DNA of 64,000 nt from Acidithiobacillus acidisediminis (GTDB taxonomy: Bacteria; Pseudomonadota; Gammaproteobacteria; Acidithiobacillales; Acidithiobacillaceae), in contig NZ_JALQCS010000001.1 in assembly GCF_023277115.1 (NCBI RefSeq), positions 248,001 to 312,000 on the forward strand. The letters run 5' to 3'. The notes under the pieces are model-generated. The model had not been told where the DNA came from and did not search any database. It worked only from the letters and a program-made list of their open reading frames with translations. A program made the translations under genes and the position numbers. Below, piece after piece: positions 8,823-18,152 of this stretch; the first letter of the stretch is position 1, and every line of letters starts with the position of its first letter.

Positions 8823-9999
8823 ACCGAAAACGAAACAATGATAATATTAGAATAATCTCGGTTATGATCGTTATGTTTATCATCATGTTCCAAAAAAATG
8901 AAAGCGCTATTGATGAAAGAATGATTGCATTTATTGCTTGATACAAAGGCTTCCGTCTAGCAATGGATTTAAAATTAACATACCCAGAAGTAACACCGAT
9001 AATAAAATAATATAACGCCACCCCAACCCAACCAAAATCGAGATATGGTATAGCTGCCGCAGTTGCCATATTATTCAAAGGTGATGAGAATATCGCGTCG
9101 ACAGGATTATAAAGGCTGTCAAATGTACTAATATGGAATATTTCTACCATAATTGGCGGGAGAGAACTAGATAATGTCATAGCTCCAAGATACAGGTGGT
9201 GAAAATTTTGAATTATCACAATCATATTCGACAAAGGCAAAGATAGATATGAAAAAAACCAAAGAAAGAGGGTGGGGACGAATTGGTACGATCTCTTAAT
9301 TTCCATCACACTTAGAAAGACTTCACTTCCAGATCTTACATCTCCCCATAACCCAAATAAAATAATAATAATAATTATAAATGACGACACTTTAAGAATA
9401 AGTTTCCGGTTAAACTTCAGCCTGTGCCTGTAGATGTATAGAAAAAAGAACTGCAATATTCCTTGAATCAGGAACCCTCTGCTAACAAACAATACGAGCG
9501 TCATTACAGACATGATTACTACGGATATGAACAATATTCTCTTTTTTATGTGAAACACAGAGATCATTATTATACCCATTGCAGATGCGAATAGTGGATA
9601 TTTAAAGAACCCATAATTTAAGTAATTATATTTGCTCTGCAACCCCATCGCTGCCGTTAAAAATGGCGGAAGCCCAAATCTAACTATATTTAATGCAGCA
9701 ACTAAAATCATTATAACCGTTAACACCCACAAAACAGAGATAGCTTTCTTATATTCGAAATCTTTTTGGATAAAGTCAACTCTTTTAATTACGCCATCCT
9801 TGAACACTAGAAATCCAGATATAAGGACTCCTACTGAAAACGGAACTATCGACATAATAAATAAACTTATGACTATGACGAAAGAATTAAACGTATATAT
9901 TTGTAGACGAGAGTATGGAATTAGGTAGACCAACAACTGACTAACCAATGATACCAAAAGCACAACTATTGGAAGTAAGGCCAACGTACGTATATTCAC
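8800..9999 (-). CDS. wzy: Oligosaccharide repeat-unit polymerase (Wzy-like)
   Basis: This 399-residue integral membrane protein has about 11-12 hydrophobic segments and a large periplasmic loop (about residues 230-310). Conservation in Wzy proteins is low, so the call rests on topology, size and position among wzx, wzz, wbaP and glycosyltransferase genes. It is the most AT-rich gene in the window, the usual mark of a serotype-specific polymerase. It would join undecaprenyl-linked repeat units in the periplasm. IS30 copy C sits just upstream, which may have separated it from the promoter of the rest of the operon. Confidence 0.7.
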   Translation of the reverse strand: MNIRTLALLPIVVLLVSLVSQLLVYLIPYSRLQIYTFNSFVIVISLFIMSIVPFSVGVLISGFLVFKDGVIKRVDFIQKDFEYKKAISVLWVLTVIMILVAALNIVRFGLPPFLTAAMGLQSKYNYLNYGFFKYPLFASAMGIIMISVFHIKKRILFISVVIMSVMTLVLFVSRGFLIQGILQFFFLYIYRHRLKFNRKLILKVSSFIIIIIILFGLWGDVRSGSEVFLSVMEIKRSYQFVPTLFLWFFSYLSLPLSNMIVIIQNFHHLYLGAMTLSSSLPPIMVEIFHISTFDSLYNPVDAIFSSPLNNMATAAAIPYLDFGWVGVALYYFIIGVTSGYVNFKSIARRKPLYQAINAIILSSIALSFFWNMMINITIITEIILILSLFRFRFGSFKVI

Positions 10000-10148
10000 T
10001 ATTTAATCAATCCGATAAATATTAGGAAAATTATTTGCTACCATATCCACATGATCTGCCTAATAAACGATTACAGGTTCCGCAACATTTCAAGTGGTTA
10101 GCCCTAAATCCGGACAACCTAGACTCAGGCAGCTCCTCTCGATAACCT

Positions 10149-11225
10149 GGCGGTTTCAATTTTGAAGTGCAACACTGTTGTTTAAGTGCCTGATTTGTTG
10201 TGCCATTACTTCGGCTGGCGTTCGGAATCCCAAAGATTTCCTTGGGCGATTATTTAGCTCTTCCGCTACCCGCGTCAAGTGCCGCTGCGAATATCCCGAT
10301 AAATCCGTCCCTTTGGGGAAATATTGCCGCAGCAGGCCATTGGTATTTTCGTTCGTGGGGCGTTGCCATGGACTGTGGGGATCAGCGAAAAACACCCGAA
10401 TACTCACCCGTTGCTCCAGTTCCTGATGCCGGGCCATCTCTCGCCCCTGGTCGTAGGTCAGGGTCTGTCGAAACGCTTTGGGCAGAGTGCGTAGCCGCCT
10501 GGTAAAGCCCTCCAGAATCGATTCCGCTGTGGCGTCATCGACCCGTGCCAGGATCACGAAACGGCTGCTCCGATCGACCAGTGTGCCGATGGCACTGCCG
10601 TTGAAAGCCCCCTTGATGAGATCCCCTTCCCAATGGCCTGGTACCTCCCGACCCTCGGCCTCTGCGGGCCGCTCGCGGATGGAACGCATGTTCCGTATGC
10701 CACCGCGGCGGTCCTTGCCTCGACTGCGGGGGCGGCGCTTCTGGTGCCCTTGGCGCAGCGCATCGATGAGTGCCGCCTTCAGCTCTCCTGCGGGGTGGGC
10801 ATAGATATACTGGTAGATCGTTTCGTGACTGACCTGTTGGGACTTGTCCTCGGGGTGTTCCACACGCAGCCTCCCGGCCACCTGTTCCGGCGACCACTTC
10901 CGCTCCAGGATGGTGGCGGTGACCCGTTCGGTCAAGGCATTGCCGGCCACCAGCTTGCGCGTTCCCCGCCGCCTCCTTGCCCACACCGTCTCCCGCCCCG
11001 CTACGGCGTCATAGCTGTTGCCCACCCAGCCTCTGCGATACTCCCGACTCAAGGTGCTTGGGGGGCGCTGTAACTCTCTCGCCACGGCCCGCAGGCTCAT
11101 CCCTTGGTTCAATCCTCTCTGCAATCGATTTCTCTCATCCATGCTCAACTGCTGGTACTTGCTGCCCATCTTCCACCTCCGGCCCCTTTGGACCACAGGT
11201 GTTGCATTTCATTTTTGAGCGCGCC
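10149..11225 (-). mobile_element. IS30-family insertion sequence, copy C (1077 bp)
   Basis: Full-length copy in reverse orientation with the same ends as copies B and D. It is flanked by CCT on both sides (10146-10148 and 11226-11228), a clean 3-bp target duplication. It landed in the remnant of an ISL3-family element inside the polysaccharide cluster. Confidence 0.93.
10156..11169 (-). CDS. IS30-family transposase (copy C)
   Basis: This 337-residue transposase is identical in sequence to copies B and D, with the same helix-turn-helix and DDE residues. The start is ATG at 11169, by analogy with copy B (GGAGG upstream). It is intact and possibly active. Confidence 0.95.
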   Translation of the reverse strand: MGSKYQQLSMDERNRLQRGLNQGMSLRAVARELQRPPSTLSREYRRGWVGNSYDAVAGRETVWARRRRGTRKLVAGNALTERVTATILERKWSPEQVAGRLRVEHPEDKSQQVSHETIYQYIYAHPAGELKAALIDALRQGHQKRRPRSRGKDRRGGIRNMRSIRERPAEAEGREVPGHWEGDLIKGAFNGSAIGTLVDRSSRFVILARVDDATAESILEGFTRRLRTLPKAFRQTLTYDQGREMARHQELEQRVSIRVFFADPHSPWQRPTNENTNGLLRQYFPKGTDLSGYSQRHLTRVAEELNNRPRKSLGFRTPAEVMAQQIRHLNNSVALQN

Positions 11226-11228
11226 CCT

Positions 11229-12072
11229 TCTTGTCGGTGCGTTAACCCGCGCGCCTTAGACTTGGCGACCTGCAGCTGACTATAGGATCCCTCCAGGATG
11301 CCGCCGGTGATGTGCCTGTCGAACCAGCACAGATTAGCGCCCCTAGTGACCCATGAGGGCGAGGAAACCCTTATCCAGAGGACGGTAATCGCCGGCCTTG
11401 GCTGCTTCCTTCCATTCGTTAAGCTCGGTGGCCCCTCATAATGATTCTGTATGGCTAAAGTTTTCGTGACACTTGAGGCAAAGCAAACAATAGTCTGGGC
11501 ATCCGTGCCAGGTGTAGCAAAAGGCAGGGGCTTGGCCAGAAGATCCGCAAAATGCGTGGTGTAGTCATGACCGCGATGACTACTGGTTTCATCCATGCCC
11601 ACGGAATACACGTCGGAGAGGGCTGGCAGGGTAGAGCGTGTCATTTTCACGTAATAATCGATGACTCGCCAGAAGTGCTGGCATATCTCCCCGAACAACT
11701 GAGCCATAGTCTTGATTGGCATCTCTCCCACCATAACCATCACTAGGGCGTCATAGAGCAAGTTGAAGCATGACCCTTCCCGTGCCCATGGAAGGAAAAC
11801 CAAGTGACCTCCTTGCTCCGGGCACTTCACGCGTGGCACCCGGGCATGGAGATAGGCCGCATGCTGAAAGACATCAAGTGACGCCTCACCTTATCCTGCA
11901 CGTCCTGGACAGGGCAGCTCTGCGAACATACCGGGCAGGGAAAGCGGCTGCGTCTCGAAGAATCTGCAAAGAGATCTAGATGCTCGTCCTCAACCGAGAA
12001 ACGTACATCCTCCACCGCCCACGGGGAATCAACGCCCATCGCAGCCGTGAAGATCTGTTTCCCTTGCCTCAT
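11229..12072 (-). pseudogene. ISL3-family transposase remnant (frameshifted, deleted, IS30-interrupted)
   Basis: The N-terminal part (MRQGKQIFTAAMGV, then FPCPVCSQSCPVQDV with paired cysteines of the ISL3 zinc-ribbon) is in one frame. The frame is lost near 11880. The next part (PRVKCPEQGGHLVF, then a DDE-type core with DVYSVGMDETSSHRGHDY) is in another frame. After about 11450 conserved sequence is abridged, ending with GGILEGSYSQLQVAKSKARG, the usual C-terminal ISL3 motif. IS30 copy C cuts it at 11226. It is a decayed element with no coding capacity. An old ISL3 insertion here probably helped assemble the cluster. Confidence 0.75.
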
Positions 12073-12125
12073 CTTTGTTGCCTCTCCCAAGATGCCATCG
12101 TTAACATTGTTGTGTACCCGCACCG

Positions 12126-13112
12126 TTATAATCTTTCGAGAAGCTTACTTTTAAACGTTTGCAGAAGTCGTGCTGGCTTATCATTATCGAATTCTCCAAC
12201 CCACCCATCAATGACCGCATTAATATAAAAGCGTATTCTTATTAGTTTATGGTCGTCATAGATTAGAATCCCGACCACTCTTTTAAAATGAAACAACCCG
12301 ACGCAGGATAACAAAGTGGCCACCCCGCATTTGGAGTTCCTCTGAAGCCATGTGTAGTTTCTCACCCCATAGTAAGAGATCCATAGGCCAGAAATAGAAT
12401 GCCTATTGCTTTTTCTACCAAATAAGGAAGCGCTTTGATAACGAGTTCCCCTGCCATCTTTGTGCACAATAATACTCTCTGGCACCATACATATATTACC
12501 AATTTGTCTAAGCCTTGTACAGTATTCTACGTCATCATAATGTATGAATAATTCCCTTTTTGGATATCCAATTTCTGCTATCGCTATCGAGCTAACCAAT
12601 ATCCCAACAAAAGATGCATGGTCTATAAAGATCGGGCCTACCAAATCCCTATCTGATATTGGCCTAATTATCGCACTGCTACGACAAAAATTAAACCAGC
12701 CCCGATGGCCATACTGCGGCCTTCCATCCTCACCAACCTTCAAGTTAGCAAAGGCGACCACCCCATCAAACTGCCCAAAATGATTACTAACCTTAGTCAA
12801 GGCATCAGTGTTTGGCTCGGCATCATCATCCATCAACCACAACCAATCGTATCCTGCTTCGTAGCCGCGCTTTACACCCTCATAAAACCCACCGGCACCG
12901 CCCGTATTCTCCGACAAGCGTACATAATCGATTTTGTTATTGGGAAGATAGCCCCGCTCTGTAAGAAACTCTGGTGTCCCGTCAGTGCTGGCGTTGTCAA
13001 TCACGATAATTTTATCAACAGTCCTTGTCTGGCCAAGGAGCGCATCCAAACATTCACAAAGGAGTACCTTTCGATTGAATGTCACGACTACCGCTACGAC
13101 GGTATCAGCCAC
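12126..13112 (-). CDS. GT2-family glycosyltransferase, probable galactofuranosyltransferase (GlfT/WbbL-like)
   Basis: This 328-residue protein has the GT-A core VVAVVVTFNRKVLLCECLDA, then IIVIDNASTDGTPEFL. YDWLWLMDDDAEPN holds the DDD motif typical of the GlfT1/WbbL group, which uses UDP-galactofuranose or dTDP-rhamnose. It overlaps glf by 8 bases, so product and transferase are likely coupled, which supports galactofuranose. The gene is AT-rich. It is the last intact gene of the marR-wzx-glf transcription unit before the ISL3 remnant. Confidence 0.75.
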   Translation of the reverse strand: MADTVVAVVVTFNRKVLLCECLDALLGQTRTVDKIIVIDNASTDGTPEFLTERGYLPNNKIDYVRLSENTGGAGGFYEGVKRGYEAGYDWLWLMDDDAEPNTDALTKVSNHFGQFDGVVAFANLKVGEDGRPQYGHRGWFNFCRSSAIIRPISDRDLVGPIFIDHASFVGILVSSIAIAEIGYPKRELFIHYDDVEYCTRLRQIGNICMVPESIIVHKDGRGTRYQSASLFGRKSNRHSISGLWISYYGVRNYTWLQRNSKCGVATLLSCVGLFHFKRVVGILIYDDHKLIRIRFYINAVIDGWVGEFDNDKPARLLQTFKSKLLERL

Positions 13113-14211
13113 GTTGGATTTCCTCCAGTAAAGTCCTAGCAGATTTCAGCGCTGCAGCTACCACCTGATCCATATTGTAGTATCGATACTGCGCCAAGCG
13201 CCCGACGAAACTCACGTTGCGTTCTTGCTCGGCGAGCGATTTATATTTTTGGTAAAGTGCCTCGTTTTCAGGTCGAGGAACCGGGTAATAAGGATCGCCC
13301 TCATCTTGGGGGTATTCGCGAACAATGGATGTACCTGTATGTACCTGCCCGGTGAGATGCTTAAACTCGGTTATGCGGGTGTAGGCATGATCGTTGGGGT
13401 AGTTAACGGTACCGACTTCTTGATAATGCTCTGATTGTGCAAGATGTTGATGTTCGAATCGTAAAGATCGGTACGGCAGTTTGCCATATCGATAGTGGAA
13501 GAAGGCGTCAATGGGCCCGGTATAGATGGTGTGTACAAACTCCTTTGCATTTTTGATCTGTGCGTAGTCCGTGCCGACCTGCACATGGATATTCGGATGA
13601 TCGAGCATCCGCTCGAACATCGCGGTATAGCCCTCTCGGGGCATGGCCTGGAAGGTATCCGTGAAGTACCGATCGTCATCATTGCAACGGGTAGGTATGC
13701 GTGATGCGACACCGGCGCTCAACTCGCTTAAATCGAGACCCCATTGTTTTCGGGTGTAACCTCGGAAAAACTTCTCACACAGGTCACTACCTACACTGTT
13801 TAGAACCACATCCTCACTGCTCTGTATCGTATCTCGCGGAACACGTACGCGTTCTAGATAGTGTTGCACCCCGGCTTCATCCAGATCAAGGCCATACAGG
13901 CCATTGATGGTACGTCGATTGATGGGGATGGGATATAAGTTTTCCTCGACTTGAGCGAGAACGCGGTGCTCGTACGGGCGCCATTCGGTGAATTGGGAAA
14001 GCCACGCAAACACTTTTTCGGAGTTTGTGTGGAAGATATGCGGTCCATAAGGATGGATCAGCACTCCCGCATCGTCATACCTATCGAAGGCGTTTCCACC
14101 GATATGGGGACGTTTATCAATTAGGAGAATCGAATACCCGGCCTCCGCCATTTCCCGCGCGCACACGCTACCCGCAAAACCTGAGCCCACTATCAGCAAG
14201 GTCTGATTCAT
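13105..14211 (-). CDS. glf: UDP-galactopyranose mutase
   Basis: This 368-residue flavoenzyme interconverts UDP-galactopyranose and UDP-galactofuranose. The N-terminal FAD-binding motif is LLIVGSGFAGSVCAREMAEA, followed by IDKRPHIGGNAFD. HPYGPHIFHTNSEKVF and the later RFEHQHL and TGRPAQYRYYNMDQ-like segment (here GRLAQYRYYNMDQVV) match the family. It overlaps wzx upstream (ATGA) and the GT2 gene downstream. With galE in the window, a UDP-Galf supply route is complete from UDP-glucose. Confidence 0.95.
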   Translation of the reverse strand: MNQTLLIVGSGFAGSVCAREMAEAGYSILLIDKRPHIGGNAFDRYDDAGVLIHPYGPHIFHTNSEKVFAWLSQFTEWRPYEHRVLAQVEENLYPIPINRRTINGLYGLDLDEAGVQHYLERVRVPRDTIQSSEDVVLNSVGSDLCEKFFRGYTRKQWGLDLSELSAGVASRIPTRCNDDDRYFTDTFQAMPREGYTAMFERMLDHPNIHVQVGTDYAQIKNAKEFVHTIYTGPIDAFFHYRYGKLPYRSLRFEHQHLAQSEHYQEVGTVNYPNDHAYTRITEFKHLTGQVHTGTSIVREYPQDEGDPYYPVPRPENEALYQKYKSLAEQERNVSFVGRLAQYRYYNMDQVVAAALKSARTLLEEIQRG

Positions 14212-15473
14212 GCAGCCTCCGGACGAAATCGATGCAAATGAATACCTTTCCGTTCCAGCACTATAGCCATGGTAGCGGTCACGAATATTTCTGTAAAAAG
14301 CATAGACATTGCCGCTCCATTTCCTTGAAATATCGATGCCAATGGAATGACCAGAATCATATTGAGTGCCGCAGATGCCAACAAAATGCGACTGAATATT
14401 TTATTCATTTCAAAAGTGAGCATGGTTTGTATGCCATACACATTACTTAACGCAATGATGAAGGGTAATAAAGCCAACCAACGCAAGATCGATACCGCTG
14501 CGACGTACTGTGCCCCCAGAATGACTTGCACTAGCCAAGGGGCACCGAACAGTACTACCAGCGAGACCAGCAACGATCCTGCCGCCAGATATCGCAATAT
14601 ATTCCGTATGAACCGCAAGGCTTGCTCCTGCGATTGGGTACGCAAGGCACTGATGTGCGGATAGATGGCCTGACTCACCGGGGTGAGCAATCCTTGTGCT
14701 GCCTGAACGATTTTGTTGGCGGCACTGAAATATCCAACCGCGACTGGGCCAGCGATAAGCCCTAATACGAAGGTGTTGCTACTGGTGTAGACGTTGATAG
14801 CAGCAGTGGACAGAAACACGTGCCAGCCCGCGACCAACTGTTGCCGCAGCAAGCCAATACTCGGTACCTGGATTTTTATGCGCTGCACTCTTTTCAAGGT
14901 CCACCACGCAGGTAGTGCAGCCAACAGCACCGGCGCAGACTGGATCGCTGCCGCCAACACATAATCATTGGGTCGGCGGATATATACAAAGATCGCGGAC
15001 GTTGTCACCAAGCGCGCGCCAACGTTCATCCAGGTGATATCGCGCATGCGCTCCAGCCCCTGAAACAGCCAAGTGGGGAACAAAGTTGCTCCCAGTACAC
15101 TCAGATATACCACCAAATAGAGTGGCCAATGCTGATGAAAGGTGGGAACAAGCCACAGCAATGCCATCAGGGCGCCGAAGCCAAGGACCGCCAGGAGCAG
15201 TTTGATGGTCAGCACCGAGCTTACAATCGCCCCAAGCTTGTCCGCATTACCCCTATGCACCGCAATGTCACGTGTCGCACTGAGATTAAATCCATAGTCC
15301 GTCGCAACAATAAAATACTGCATAAACGCCTGAGAAAAGGCGATCAACCCGAATTTTTCCGGACCCAACACCCGTACCAAATAAGGCAGCGTCACTAGCG
15401 GCAGGATATAATTTGCTCCCTGCAAAGTAAAAAGCGAGGCCATGTTACCCAGCAAGCGGCGGCGGTCGCTCAT
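14208..15473 (-). CDS. wzx: O-antigen/polysaccharide flippase (Wzx, MATE/PST family)
   Basis: This 421-residue protein has about 12 membrane segments and begins with the conserved MASLFTLQGANYILPLVTLP and YLVRVLGPEKFGLIAFSQAF of the polysaccharide-transport (RfbX/Wzx) family. It would flip undecaprenyl-linked repeat units to the periplasmic face for Wzy. Its start overlaps the stop of the MarR-type gene by ATGA, and its stop overlaps the glf start by ATGA. Confidence 0.9.
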   Translation of the reverse strand: MSDRRRLLGNMASLFTLQGANYILPLVTLPYLVRVLGPEKFGLIAFSQAFMQYFIVATDYGFNLSATRDIAVHRGNADKLGAIVSSVLTIKLLLAVLGFGALMALLWLVPTFHQHWPLYLVVYLSVLGATLFPTWLFQGLERMRDITWMNVGARLVTTSAIFVYIRRPNDYVLAAAIQSAPVLLAALPAWWTLKRVQRIKIQVPSIGLLRQQLVAGWHVFLSTAAINVYTSSNTFVLGLIAGPVAVGYFSAANKIVQAAQGLLTPVSQAIYPHISALRTQSQEQALRFIRNILRYLAAGSLLVSLVVLFGAPWLVQVILGAQYVAAVSILRWLALLPFIIALSNVYGIQTMLTFEMNKIFSRILLASAALNMILVIPLASIFQGNGAAMSMLFTEIFVTATMAIVLERKGIHLHRFRPEAA

Positions 15474-15883
15474 CGCCCTTCCCCCTGCTGCAGGGGCGAC
15501 ACGTCCTCCATACCCTCCACCTCCCGCCGCAACACCTTGATCTCGTCTTGGAGGGCATCATATTCCTCCATCTTTCGTTGCAAGAAGCGGACGGTAACGC
15601 GGGCCTTCTCTTGCACGCCCTCGGGGGTAAGCAGGTAGGCGTAGCTGCCTTTGTTCGGGCTACGGCGGAAGTTGCCAGCCTTGATCAGACCTTTTTCTAC
15701 CAGGGCATTGAGGCAATAGTTGGCCTTACCCAGGCTGATGCCCACCGCGGCAGCCAGTTCCCGCTGGGTGCAGTCGGGGTGCTCCGTAAGGTACTTGAGC
15801 AGGCGGTAGCGAGTGCTGTCGTCGAGCATGGCCTTGTTCATCAGTTGAACTTGATGCGCACGATAGTGCCCGGCCATAGGCAT
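15470..15883 (-). CDS. MarR-family EPS-associated transcriptional regulator
   Basis: The protein has 137 residues. The winged helix spans about residues 20-85: DDSTRYRLLKYLTEH, TQRELAAAVGISLGKANYCL and GLIKAGNFRRSPNKGSYAYL. A C-terminal coiled coil follows (RVTVRFLQRKMEEYDALQDEIKVLRREV). This pattern is the small MarR-like family found at exopolysaccharide loci (TIGR04176-type). It is the first gene of the minus-strand operon, overlapping wzx, and divergent from the interrupted wzz. ATG at 15883 has a GGAGG upstream; ATG at 15841 or 15829 could be the true start because family members usually begin near LDDSTRY. Confidence 0.82.
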   Translation of the reverse strand: MPMAGHYRAHQVQLMNKAMLDDSTRYRLLKYLTEHPDCTQRELAAAVGISLGKANYCLNALVEKGLIKAGNFRRSPNKGSYAYLLTPEGVQEKARVTVRFLQRKMEEYDALQDEIKVLRREVEGMEDVSPLQQGEGR

Positions 15884-16201
15884 GTCAAGCCTCTGCCTCC
15901 GCCGAGCATTCTAAAAGTGCTCCAAAACTGATTGAGATATACGGAATAGTATGGTTTACTGTTATGCTCTTGGTCGCAACAATGGCTACTAGGCAAAACT
16001 CGGATGAATGCTTCTACCCAAGACGAAGTTTCTCTATATGATCTTTTCGCCACACTTCGCCGCCAAAAGTGGGTCATTCTCGGATTTGTCCTGCTCTTCA
16101 TCCTGGTAGCAATAGCATATGCGTTACTTAGGCCCAGAGAATATGCGTGCGAAGCCTGTGTAAGCATGGGGATTATCGGACGCACGACGACGGGAGACCT
16201 G

Positions 16202-17278
16202 GGCGGTTTCAATTTTGAAGTGCAACACTGTTGTTTAAGTGCCTGATTTGTTGTGCCATTACTTCGGCTGGCGTTCGGAATCCCAAAGATTTCCTTGGGC
16301 GATTATTTAGCTCTTCCGCTACCCGCGTCAAGTGCCGCTGCGAATATCCCGATAAATCCGTCCCTTTGGGGAAATATTGCCGCAGCAGGCCATTGGTATT
16401 TTCGTTCGTGGGGCGTTGCCATGGACTGTGGGGATCAGCGAAAAACACCCGAATACTCACCCGTTGCTCCAGTTCCTGATGCCGGGCCATCTCTCGCCCC
16501 TGGTCGTAGGTCAGGGTCTGTCGAAACGCTTTGGGCAGAGTGCGTAGCCGCCTGGTAAAGCCCTCCAGAATCGATTCCGCTGTGGCGTCATCGACCCGTG
16601 CCAGGATCACGAAACGGCTGCTCCGATCGACCAGTGTGCCGATGGCACTGCCGTTGAAAGCCCCCTTGATGAGATCCCCTTCCCAATGGCCTGGTACCTC
16701 CCGACCCTCGGCCTCTGCGGGCCGCTCGCGGATGGAACGCATGTTCCGTATGCCACCGCGGCGGTCCTTGCCTCGACTGCGGGGGCGGCGCTTCTGGTGC
16801 CCTTGGCGCAGCGCATCGATGAGTGCCGCCTTCAGCTCTCCTGCGGGGTGGGCATAGATATACTGGTAGATCGTTTCGTGACTGACCTGTTGGGACTTGT
16901 CCTCGGGGTGTTCCACACGCAGCCTCCCGGCCACCTGTTCCGGCGACCACTTCCGCTCCAGGATGGTGGCGGTGACCCGTTCGGTCAAGGCATTGCCGGC
17001 CACCAGCTTGCGCGTTCCCCGCCGCCTCCTTGCCCACACCGTCTCCCGCCCCGCTACGGCGTCATAGCTGTTGCCCACCCAGCCTCTGCGATACTCCCGA
17101 CTCAAGGTGCTTGGGGGGCGCTGTAACTCTCTCGCCACGGCCCGCAGGCTCATCCCTTGGTTCAATCCTCTCTGCAATCGATTTCTCTCATCCATGCTCA
17201 ACTGCTGGTACTTGCTGCCCATCTTCCACCTCCGGCCCCTTTGGACCACAGGTGTTGCATTTCATTTTTGAGCGCGCC
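16202..17278 (-). mobile_element. IS30-family insertion sequence, copy D (1077 bp)
   Basis: Full-length reverse-oriented copy with ends identical to copies B and C. The target duplication CTG flanks it (16199-16201 and 17279-17281). Precise removal restores the wzz reading frame, which confirms both boundaries. Confidence 0.96.
16209..17222 (-). CDS. IS30-family transposase (copy D)
   Basis: The 337-residue protein is identical to those of copies B and C and is intact. ATG at 17222 is preceded by the GGAGG noted for copy B. Confidence 0.95.
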   Translation of the reverse strand: MGSKYQQLSMDERNRLQRGLNQGMSLRAVARELQRPPSTLSREYRRGWVGNSYDAVAGRETVWARRRRGTRKLVAGNALTERVTATILERKWSPEQVAGRLRVEHPEDKSQQVSHETIYQYIYAHPAGELKAALIDALRQGHQKRRPRSRGKDRRGGIRNMRSIRERPAEAEGREVPGHWEGDLIKGAFNGSAIGTLVDRSSRFVILARVDDATAESILEGFTRRLRTLPKAFRQTLTYDQGREMARHQELEQRVSIRVFFADPHSPWQRPTNENTNGLLRQYFPKGTDLSGYSQRHLTRVAEELNNRPRKSLGFRTPAEVMAQQIRHLNNSVALQN

Positions 17279-18152
17279 CTGCTTTATGTAGATCAACCAC
17301 AAAATGCGGTTGCGCAGATAGAAACCGCGTATCTCCCTACTCTTATTTACCAACTGAACTCCAAGGCCACCCCGTCTCACAAGATTGGCAAACAATTCTT
17401 TACGGTATCCTCACCAGACAAATCGACATTGGTTTGCATTACAGCTCACGCGCCCAAGAAGCGGGCCAGCATGGTAACCAATATTGAATCTTCCGCATTA
17501 GGGTTACTGGTCAGCGACAATGCTAAATTAACCGCCGTTTCGCGCGCCTCAGACGAGGCCAACATCGCTAACATGCAGGCTAACGCACAACAAATCAAGA
17601 CTTCTCTACAGAATACATTGGATCAGGAAAAAGCAGCCCAAAGCGAGTTTGGCCTTCTTAAGAAGACTGACGCCCTTCTACAGCGGCAAATTGAAAAAAT
17701 CCAGAACAATCTTTCAATGGTTCTGCCGCTGACTGCGAGATCGTCCACAAAGATTCAAAGCAACGCTACCGCCTTGACCACAATCATTCAGAGCAATCAG
17801 GTAAGTCAGGAGCAGCGGCATTTATTCGCACTGCAAATGCAAAGAGCAGTGTCTCTGCCGAAAGAGCAGATCTCTCTGCAAAATCAGATCAAAGCTTTGC
17901 AACGAAAGCAAGTAGATTTGGTATCACAGCAGGCGACCACTTCTGCGCAGATACAGGCTGCCAAGTCGGCGCTGTCTGCAATACAGGCCACCCATGTGGT
18001 TCGTCCGCCCTCACCATCGACATTCCCCGTCGGACCGAGCAACGCGGTAATCGTCGCGCTGGGCGCTTTCCTGGGACTCCTGCTTGGAATATTCGCTGCC
18101 TTCTTGCGCAGCGCCATGAAAGCTGCCTGAAGCACCAACGTCTAAGTATTGG

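Larger units (their letters stand above)
16004..18130 (+). pseudogene. Wzz-like chain-length determinant gene, split by IS30 copy D
   Basis: The 5' piece (16004-16201) encodes residues 1-66: DEVSLYDLFATLRRQKWVIL followed by a membrane helix, the classic Wzz N-terminus. IS30 copy D follows. Removing it and one CTG duplication continues the frame exactly (GDL then LYVDQPQNAV) to a stop at 18130, giving about 348 residues. A long helical periplasmic region (around KTSLQNTLDQEKAAQSEFGL) and a C-terminal proline-rich membrane helix (PPSPSTFPVGPSNAV) are kept. There are no other lesions, so the insertion is recent. It is divergent from the MarR regulator and convergent with a second wzz-like gene. 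Confidence 0.88.

Noticed and set aside
3303-10148. Composite transposon bounded by IS30 copies B and C
   Set aside because: Copy C has its own matched 3-bp duplication (CCT/CCT), so it inserted independently; copies B and C do not share an outer duplication.
10178-11279. Several + strand frames within IS30 copy C (and the same in copies B and D)
   Set aside because: Repeated only because the IS is repeated; they are antisense or off-frame shadows of the transposase.
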